Shown piece after piece: positions 1 to 3,924 of a stretch of DNA of 7,228 bases. The DNA lies in contig JAFGCA010000554.1 in assembly GCA_016932895.1 (NCBI GenBank), positions 1-7,228 on the forward strand. The letters are read 5' to 3'. Made by a program: the position numbers and the translations under genes. How positions within the stretch are numbered: position 1 is the stretch's first letter; every line of letters starts with the position of its first letter. The notes below the pieces were generated by a model that was given only the letters and a program-made list of their open reading frames with translations, made no database searches and was not told the DNA's origin. Source of the DNA: Sedimentisphaerales bacterium (GTDB lineage: Bacteria; Planctomycetota; Phycisphaerae; Sedimentisphaerales; SG8-4).

Positions 1-1079
1 ATCCCTGGTTTGCCGACTGGGGCCGGGATGCCTTCATTTCCCTGCCCGGTCTGCTGCTGGCGACGGGGCGATACGAGGACGCGCGGTCGGTCCTCAGCAC
101 GTTCGCCGGCGTTGCCGACGAGGGCATGATCCCGAACCGCTTCGACGACCGCAGCGCCACGGCCTACTTCAACAGCGTCGATGCGTCGCTCTGGTTCATC
201 CACGCCGCCCTGCAGTATCTGGAGGCCACTGAAGATATCGTGACGTTCCGCGAGGAATTGCTGCCCGCGATTCGATGCATTATCGATTCCTACGAGAAGG
301 GCACGCGCTTCAACATTCACTGCGACCGCGACGGGCTCATCGTCGCCGGCGACAGCAGCACGCAACTGACCTGGATGGACGCCAAGTATGGCGGGCTCGC
401 CTTCACGCCGCGCTGGGGCAAGGCGGTCGAGGTCAACGCCCTCTGGCACAACGCCCTGTGCGGCATGCGCGAGTTCTGCCGGCAGAGGGGCTCCGCTGAC
501 GCGGCGCGATACACCGAGATGGCGGCCCAAGCCGGGAAGAGCTTTTCCCGGTTGTTCTGGAACGAGAGTCGCGGCTATCTGAATGACACCGTCATGCCCG
601 ACGGGACGGTGGACGCGAGCCTTCGGCCGAACCAGATTTTTGCCGTGTCACTGCCGTACGGTCCGCCTCTGACACCGCAACAGCGGCGGGCTGTAGTGGA
701 TGTCGTGGAGCGAGAATTGCTCACGCCGTACGGGCTGCGCACGTTGAACGCGGGGCATGAGTCGTACAAGGGACGTTACGAAGGACCCATGCGGCAGCGG
801 GACGAGGCGTATCATCAGGGGACGGTGTGGCCGTACCTGATGGGCGCGTTCGTGGAGGCCTATCTCAAGGTCCACGATTTCAACGCGGCCGCCAGGTCGC
901 AGGCGGCCCGATGGCTCGAACCTCTCCAGCGTCACCTGGCCGAGGACGGGTGTCTCGGCAGTGTCGCCGAAGTCTTCGATGGCGATTCTCCGCAACGGCC
1001 GCAGGGCTGCCTGGCCCAGGCCTGGAGCGTCGGTGAGTTGATTCGCGCCCGTCGTCTTACCCGCAACGAGCGGGCCTGA
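1..1079 (+). CDS. Glycogen debranching enzyme, amylo-alpha-1,6-glucosidase domain (5' truncated)
   Basis: The gene enters from the left edge; the reading frame is open from base 3 and stops at TGA 1077-1079, giving about 358 visible residues. The product is expected to hydrolyse alpha-1,6 branch stubs of glycogen or related alpha-glucans in the cytoplasm, with an (alpha/alpha)6 barrel (GDE_C, GH133-like). Seen in order: PWFADWGRD at the very start, GMIPNRF (about 123-143), NSVDASLWF, TWMDAKYGG (369-395), TPRWGKAVEVNALWHNAL, LRPNQIFAVSLP, and DEAYHQGTVWPYLMGAF (801-851). These match the conserved blocks of bacterial and archaeal-type debranching enzymes. The acidic residue in TWMDAK and those in the DEAYHQG block lie where I expect catalytic or substrate-binding residues, but this is from memory. 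The N-terminal domain and the start lie outside the window. The C-terminus is complete, and 14 bases separate it from the convergent azoR gene. GC-rich codon use matches the two following genes. Confidence 0.93.
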   Translation, partial: PWFADWGRDAFISLPGLLLATGRYEDARSVLSTFAGVADEGMIPNRFDDRSATAYFNSVDASLWFIHAALQYLEATEDIVTFREELLPAIRCIIDSYEKGTRFNIHCDRDGLIVAGDSSTQLTWMDAKYGGLAFTPRWGKAVEVNALWHNALCGMREFCRQRGSADAARYTEMAAQAGKSFSRLFWNESRGYLNDTVMPDGTVDASLRPNQIFAVSLPYGPPLTPQQRRAVVDVVERELLTPYGLRTLNAGHESYKGRYEGPMRQRDEAYHQGTVWPYLMGAFVEAYLKVHDFNAAARSQAARWLEPLQRHLAEDGCLGSVAEVFDGDSPQRPQGCLAQAWSVGELIRARRLTRNERA

Positions 1080-1093
1080 TTCGGTCACGCGGC

Positions 1094-1726
1094 TCAGAAT
1101 TTCTTTGCCAGTTTCCTGGCTGCCTCCACGGCCTTTGCCTTAATCTTGGCGGCGGTCTCCGGTCCCTTGAGCAGTGTGGGCTCGATGACGATGGACTGAA
1201 TGTCGGTTATGCCGATGAAGTTCAGGATCAATTCGGTGTACTTCGTCTGGAAATCGAAGGCTTGTGCTTCGCTGTCGGGCGGGTATTCGCCGCCCCGGGA
1301 ATACACGATGACGGCCGGCTTGCCCTGGACCAGCCCCTCGTATTGGCCGTCCTCGGTGACGGCGAACGTGTGCCCGGGCTGGACGATCACGTCGAAGTAC
1401 TGTTTCAGGCGGTAGGGGATCGAAAAATTCCACATAGGCACGGCCAGCACGTACTTGTCGGCCGCCTGGAAGTCCGCGATGACCGAGACAATTCGCGCCC
1501 AGGTTTTCTTTTCCTGCTGCGTGTGGTCTTTCCCGTGCATGATCTTGTATTTGGCGGTGGTCGCCTCGAAATCGAAAGCGGGCAGATCGTCGTAGAACAC
1601 ATCGAACGTTCTGACCTGGTCGTCCGGGTGGGCCCGGCTGTACGCTTCGACGAAGGCATCGGCCACGGCGCCCGAATACGAGCGATCCCCTCGGGGCGAG
1701 GCCTTGATATAAAGCAAATGGCTCAT
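1094..1726 (-). CDS. azoR: FMN-dependent NADH azoreductase / NADH:quinone oxidoreductase
   Basis: A 210-residue flavodoxin-fold protein of the usual length for AzoR. The family transfers two electrons at a time from NADH to quinones or azo compounds using FMN, in the cytoplasm; detoxification of electrophilic quinones is the usual proposed role. Visible signatures: the FMN phosphate loop after the first strand (residues 9-18, ASPRGDRSYS), DLPAFD near 48-53, PMWNFSIPYRLKQYFD (97-112), which matches the family PMYNF-IP-LK-WFD block, PGHTF (117-121), and SRGGEYP (143-149). The start was chosen at ATG 1726-1724 because GGGAGGT sits 4-5 bases upstream and the protein begins MSHLLYIK, directly at the first beta strand. 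An in-frame ATG 30 codons further up has no ribosome site and would add unrelated residues. The gene faces the debranching enzyme and shares the minus strand with the downstream-numbered methyltransferase-like gene, but 165 bases and its own putative promoter separate them. Confidence 0.93.
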   Translation of the reverse strand: MSHLLYIKASPRGDRSYSGAVADAFVEAYSRAHPDDQVRTFDVFYDDLPAFDFEATTAKYKIMHGKDHTQQEKKTWARIVSVIADFQAADKYVLAVPMWNFSIPYRLKQYFDVIVQPGHTFAVTEDGQYEGLVQGKPAVIVYSRGGEYPPDSEAQAFDFQTKYTELILNFIGITDIQSIVIEPTLLKGPETAAKIKAKAVEAARKLAKKF

Positions 1727-1753
1727 AGCTACCTCCCTGTTCAGCACCAACCT

Positions 1754-1782
1754 ATTACACTGTGCCGATGCAACCGACACAA
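1754..1782 (-). promoter_or_regulatory. Putative sigma70-type promoter of azoR
   Basis: On the minus strand, TTGTGT (1782-1777) and TGTAAT (1759-1754) are separated by exactly 17 bases. The -10 matches the TATAAT consensus at 5 of 6 positions; the -35 matches only TTG. Transcription would start near 1747 and leave a leader of about 20 bases before ATG 1726, which contains the strong GGGAGGT ribosome site. A 5-bp inverted repeat, GTTTG/CAAAC (1802-1806 and 1818-1822), lies about 20 bases upstream of the -35 and could be an operator, but it is too short to claim. Confidence 0.4.
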
Positions 1783-1891
1783 CCCCTCCTACGCCCCGTG
1801 TGTTTGCGAAGTTCATACAAACGGCGGCGTCATGTCATGCGGGAGAATACCCGGCGGCACGATCCCGGCGGTTTGGTCCCTGAAGCAGCAT

Positions 1892-2914
1892 TTACAGTTT
1901 GAGCATTTCACCGATCAGGCATCCATCGCAGGGGCAGAAGGCCCGGATGTTGTCTTCGGGTGTGCCGGGCGGGACTTCGCAGCCGGGCTGGAGGATGAAC
2001 GGCTCGCCGGCCGTCTCGAAGCATCGACGGGCGGCGTCGGCGACGTCTTGCGGCGTTCCTTGGAGCAGGACCGCCGTGGGGTCGAAGTTCCCGCAAAGCG
2101 TGACATCCGGTCCGACGGCTTCCCGGGCGCGGTCCAGCGGGACCATCCAGTCGACGTCGATGATGTCGGTGCCCGTGGTGGCCATCAGGGCGATGTTGTT
2201 GCCGATGTCGCCGCAGATGTGCAGCTTCACCGTCGCGCCCGCCTCGTGGATCGCGTCGAACAGCTTCTTCTCGTAGGGCAGCACGTACTTCTCGAACATG
2301 TCCGGGCTGATGAGGCTGGCCACGGCGTCCCCGACGCCGATCATATCGGCGCCGGCGTCGATTTGGGCCCGGGCGAAGCGGATCTCGTTTTCGATGATGA
2401 TGTCGATCGCTTCCAGGTAGATCTCGGGCTTGTCCATCAGGTCCATGAACATGTTCTCGACGCCGCGCAGGTCGGCATACTCGGCGAGCGGCCCCTCGAC
2501 CCAGCCCAGCACGCTGTGCGTTTCGCTGACGGCCGCGGCCATCTTCGCCACGCTGTCGATCCGCTGGCGCGGACGCTCGGCGTTCTCGATGTCCAGGGGT
2601 CTGACGCGTCCGATGTCGGCGGGGCTCTCGATCAGGAGCCTCTTCGGCTTGCCGACGCCCTCGGCGGGGTAGTCGAACTCCATCCCGTACGCGGAGGCCT
2701 CGCGCCAGGGGTCGCTGATGGCGCTGACCTGGTCGAGGTTGAAGGCCCTGGTCACAGCCAATTGCGAGTCGGCCAGGACGTCGCCGTCGAGGTAGTAGTC
2801 GCGATAGGTCCGGGCGATGAAGTGCCCCGCCCAGGCCATGAAGATCGGCGTAACGGCAGGGCGATCGTACGGCCGGCCCTCGATGATCGCATAGATTCGC
2901 TCTTTCGGTGTCAT
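1892..2914 (-). CDS. Uroporphyrinogen decarboxylase-family protein, MtaA/CmuA-like corrinoid methyltransferase type
   Basis: A 340-residue URO-D-fold (TIM barrel) protein beginning MTPKERIYAIIEGRPYDRP, the typical opening of this family. It carries H232 and C234 in LHICGDIG and C312 in QPGCEVPPGTP, i.e. H-x-C-x77-C, the zinc-ligand pattern of MtaA/MtbA-type cobamide-dependent methyltransferases, which activate a thiol acceptor. The arginine-containing N-terminal motif of true HemE is absent (PIFMAWAGHF instead), so a role in heme synthesis is unlikely. Other family blocks are GDAVASLISPDMFEKYVLPYEKKL (196-218) and LCGNFDP (273-279). The real methyl donor and acceptor cannot be read from sequence, and no corrinoid protein or MtaB-type partner is in the window. 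ATG 2914-2912 was chosen because it begins the family consensus; a GGGGAG sequence lies about 11 bases upstream, somewhat far. The frame stays open for a further 250 codons upstream, but that part is translated repeat DNA. Odd: the C-terminus ends in a CPCDGC cluster (residues 327-332). Confidence 0.85.
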   Translation of the reverse strand: MTPKERIYAIIEGRPYDRPAVTPIFMAWAGHFIARTYRDYYLDGDVLADSQLAVTRAFNLDQVSAISDPWREASAYGMEFDYPAEGVGKPKRLLIESPADIGRVRPLDIENAERPRQRIDSVAKMAAAVSETHSVLGWVEGPLAEYADLRGVENMFMDLMDKPEIYLEAIDIIIENEIRFARAQIDAGADMIGVGDAVASLISPDMFEKYVLPYEKKLFDAIHEAGATVKLHICGDIGNNIALMATTGTDIIDVDWMVPLDRAREAVGPDVTLCGNFDPTAVLLQGTPQDVADAARRCFETAGEPFILQPGCEVPPGTPEDNIRAFCPCDGCLIGEMLKL

Positions 2915-3008
2915 TTCGTGTTTCACTCCCCTTGACTTCGGAAACATCCAACAAAAACGTCTGATCGGCCTCCTGCTACCTTTGTCCTGGCAGGGGGGCC
3001 GGGAACAC

Positions 3009-3063
3009 ACCGGAACGTTTGGATTCCCGCCTGCGCGGGAATGACAAAAAAACGCCGTTCGGT
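3009..3063. repeat. Nested palindrome, HSRAGGNP-type dispersed repeat
   Basis: The core is a perfect 8-bp stem, ATTCCCGC (3023-3030) with GCGGGAAT (3035-3042), around the loop CTGC. Outside it, ACCGGAACG (3010-3018 region) and CGTTCGGT (3056-3063) pair with a single-base bulge. On the minus strand the core reads CHSRAGGNP, a translation familiar from REP-like intergenic repeats in many bacteria. A run of seven A (3044-3052 region) follows on the plus strand, so T residues precede rather than follow the stem on the minus strand; this argues against a terminator for either neighbour. Confidence 0.7.
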
Positions 3064-3259
3064 TCTCCTGCCCCCGGGGTGGCAGCGTCAAGCGCAGCTT
3101 GGCGATGGTTTCTTCCGACGCCACGAGCTGCGACCAGGCACAAGTGGCACATCCGTTCCCTGGCTCAGGCGACACCGGCATCATACGCCGGGGCGGCACG
3201 AGATTCACGCACTTTCTCTGGCCGCGCCCGCTATGTCCGCCCAAAGCGCCGCCGGCCAT

Positions 3260-3368
3260 GAAATTGGCTTCGTTTGGCGCAGCCGCCCTGGCGAATTGGC
3301 TTTGTTTGGCGCGCCTGGCCCCCCGGCTTTCGGCCGGCACCCCCGAAATTGGCTTTGTTTGGCGCGCC
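3260..3368. repeat. Three copies of a short dispersed repeat (minus-strand core GCCAAACAAAGCCAATTTC)
   Basis: Copies lie at 3260-3280, 3293-3315 and 3345-3368, all in the same orientation. Copies 2 and 3 share the last part including the 8-bp palindrome GGCGCGCC; copy 1 differs by T to C in the centre and lacks that end. The start-to-start distances are 33 and 52 bases. Because the spacing is not a multiple of three, the minus strand translates the same core in different frames as AKQSQF, APNKANF and RQTKPIS, a hallmark I associate with planctomycete genomes. The stretch between copies 2 and 3 contains CCGGC/GCCGG, a small hairpin. The irregular spacing and short spacers exclude a CRISPR array. 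Confidence 0.75.
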
Positions 3369-3383
3369 CGGGGCCGAGGTATG

Positions 3384-3478
3384 CACCACCGAGACGCCGA
3401 GGACACGGAGGATGAATTGTAACTCGTTTGATTGAAAAGAGTTGTGTGTTTCTCGGTGATTTCCGTGTCTCCGTGGTG
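3384..3478. repeat. Inverted-repeat element with CACCAC-GAGAC termini
   Basis: The left end (3384-3410) and the reverse complement of the right end (3452-3478) agree at 20 of 27 positions, both beginning CACCAC and ending GAG. Between them lies an AT-richer centre that itself holds AACTC (3421-3425) and GAGTT (3439-3443). The whole 95-base unit can fold into one long imperfect hairpin. On the minus strand the right end reads HHGDTEITEK, and on the plus strand the left end reads HHRDAEDTE, translations familiar from planctomycete intergenic sequence. No target-site duplication is visible at the edges and there is no transposase, so a MITE-like nature is only a suggestion. Confidence 0.65.
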
Positions 3479-3493
3479 AACCTGAATTGCAGG

Positions 3494-3513
3494 GAGATTG
3501 GGTTTGTTTGACA
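3494..3513. repeat. Fourth, diverged copy of the GCCAAACAAAGCCAATTTC-type repeat
   Basis: GAGATTGGGTTTGTTTGACA aligns with the core at 3345-3364 with a few substitutions (G for A near the start, G for C in the centre, A for G near the end). On the minus strand it reads CQTNPIS or VKQTQSP depending on frame, the same family as the three copies at 3260-3368. It lies 16 bases beyond the inverted-repeat element, so that element sits between members of this repeat family. Confidence 0.55.
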
Positions 3514-3690
3514 CAATCGGGTCCCGTGCCCGCTGCAAGCGGACCTGTGTGGATTGGTGCCGGCTCGGCTGGTCCGGCCCCGTCAATCCGGTCCACTGGC
3601 GAAAAACCTCTGTGTCGCTGGTCATGGTTCGCTGCTTTCCGCTTCCGGTCATTGCTGCCACCATATATTCGTTCTGTGATTATCATATAA

Positions 3691-3705
3691 GGCCGGGTGC
3701 CGGCC
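3691..3705. other. Perfect 6-bp hairpin GGCCGG-GTG-CCGGCC
   Basis: GGCCGG (3691-3696) and CCGGCC (3700-3705) pair perfectly around a 3-base loop, immediately after an AT-rich patch (3659-3690). Neither strand has a T run after the stem, so it is not a classical terminator. It sits about 70 bases upstream of the putative promoter of the beta-helix gene. Confidence 0.4.
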
Positions 3706-3777
3706 GTCAAGGGAGAAACGCGGACTTTCTTGTCACCAGAGCGCCCATGGAAGGCAGACACCCCAGTCCCGCGTTGA

Positions 3778-3806
3778 TTGACGTGAGAGGGAGGAATTGG
3801 TACACT
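3778..3806 (+). promoter_or_regulatory. Putative sigma70-type promoter of the beta-helix gene
   Basis: TTGACG (3778-3783; 5 of 6 to TTGACA) and TACACT (3801-3806; 4 of 6 to TATAAT) are separated by exactly 17 bases. The bases TGG directly before TACACT make an extended -10 (TGN). Transcription would start near 3813 and give a leader of about 110 bases before ATG 3925. This placement also argues against an upstream GTG at 3811 being the start codon. Confidence 0.5.
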
Positions 3807-3821
3807 GGGGGTGACCGAAAC

Positions 3822-3850
3822 GGAGGAAGAACCCTGTTGGTTCGACCTCC
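3822..3850 (+). promoter_or_regulatory. Leader hairpin with anti-Shine-Dalgarno-like CCTCC arm
   Basis: Within the proposed leader, GGAGG (3822-3826) pairs with CCTCC (3846-3850) and GAACC (3829-3833) with GGTTC (3839-3843), around the loop CTGTT, with a 2x2 internal loop (AA/GA) between the two helices. The leader then has three more GGAGG sequences: 3877-3881, 3906-3910 and 3914-3918, the last being the ribosome site of the beta-helix gene. CCTCC could in principle pair with any of these instead. No known riboswitch family was recognised. Confidence 0.4.
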
Positions 3851-3924
3851 TTTCATGCGTGGCGGCATCGGGAGACGGAGGCCCTGTACCACGTTTGGCG
3901 GAACCGGAGGATTGGAGGAACGGG

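Larger units (their letters stand above)
2915..3924. other. Gene-free, repeat-rich divergent intergenic region
   Basis: About 1 kb between the divergent methyltransferase-like gene and the beta-helix gene. Open frames cross it on both strands, but none has a ribosome site with a recognisable protein, and the longest ones decode known types of intergenic repeat (HSRAGGNP, KQSQF, PNKANF, QTKPIS, HHGDTEITEK). Contents in order: a nested palindrome at 3009-3063; unassigned GC-rich sequence to about 3259; three copies of a 20-24 bp repeat at 3260-3368; an inverted-repeat element at 3384-3478; a fourth diverged repeat copy at 3494-3513; unassigned sequence with an AT-rich patch (3659-3690); a hairpin at 3691-3705; and the promoter and leader of the beta-helix gene (3778-3924). 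I saw no convincing promoter for the minus-strand gene. Confidence 0.75.

Noticed and set aside
1077..1096. Shared terminator between the convergent debranching enzyme and azoR genes
   Set aside because: Only a 4-bp GAGC/GCTC pairing is visible around the 14-base gap and neither strand has a T run.
1727..1816. Upstream in-frame ATG adding 30 residues to azoR
   Set aside because: The extra residues do not belong to the fold, no ribosome site precedes that ATG, and the ATG at 1726 has a strong one.
1850..1871. Direct repeat CCCGGCGG x2 (1850-1857 and 1864-1871) as a regulatory site
   Set aside because: It is short, GC-rich and lies over 80 bases upstream of the azoR promoter, just after the stop codon of the preceding gene; chance is likely in this composition.
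1262..2935. Open plus-strand frame of 557 codons spanning azoR and the methyltransferase-like gene
   Set aside because: It lies antisense to two well-recognised genes and crosses the boundary between them. Its residues are rich in V, D, G and H, as expected from the complement of GC-rich codons; no domain or ribosome site was seen.
3260..3368. CRISPR array
   Set aside because: Only three copies of 20-24 bp with spacers of unequal and very short length (about 12 and 29 bases), and no cas genes.
2915..3664. 250-codon upstream extension of the methyltransferase-like gene in the same frame
   Set aside because: The extension decodes intergenic repeats (HHGDTEITEK, QTKPIS, KQSQF, HSRAGGNP). The family consensus begins exactly at MTPKER.
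3811..3924. GTG 3811 as start of the beta-helix gene
   Set aside because: It would put 38 charged residues before the signal peptide and coincides with the predicted transcription start; ATG 3925 has GGAGG at good spacing.
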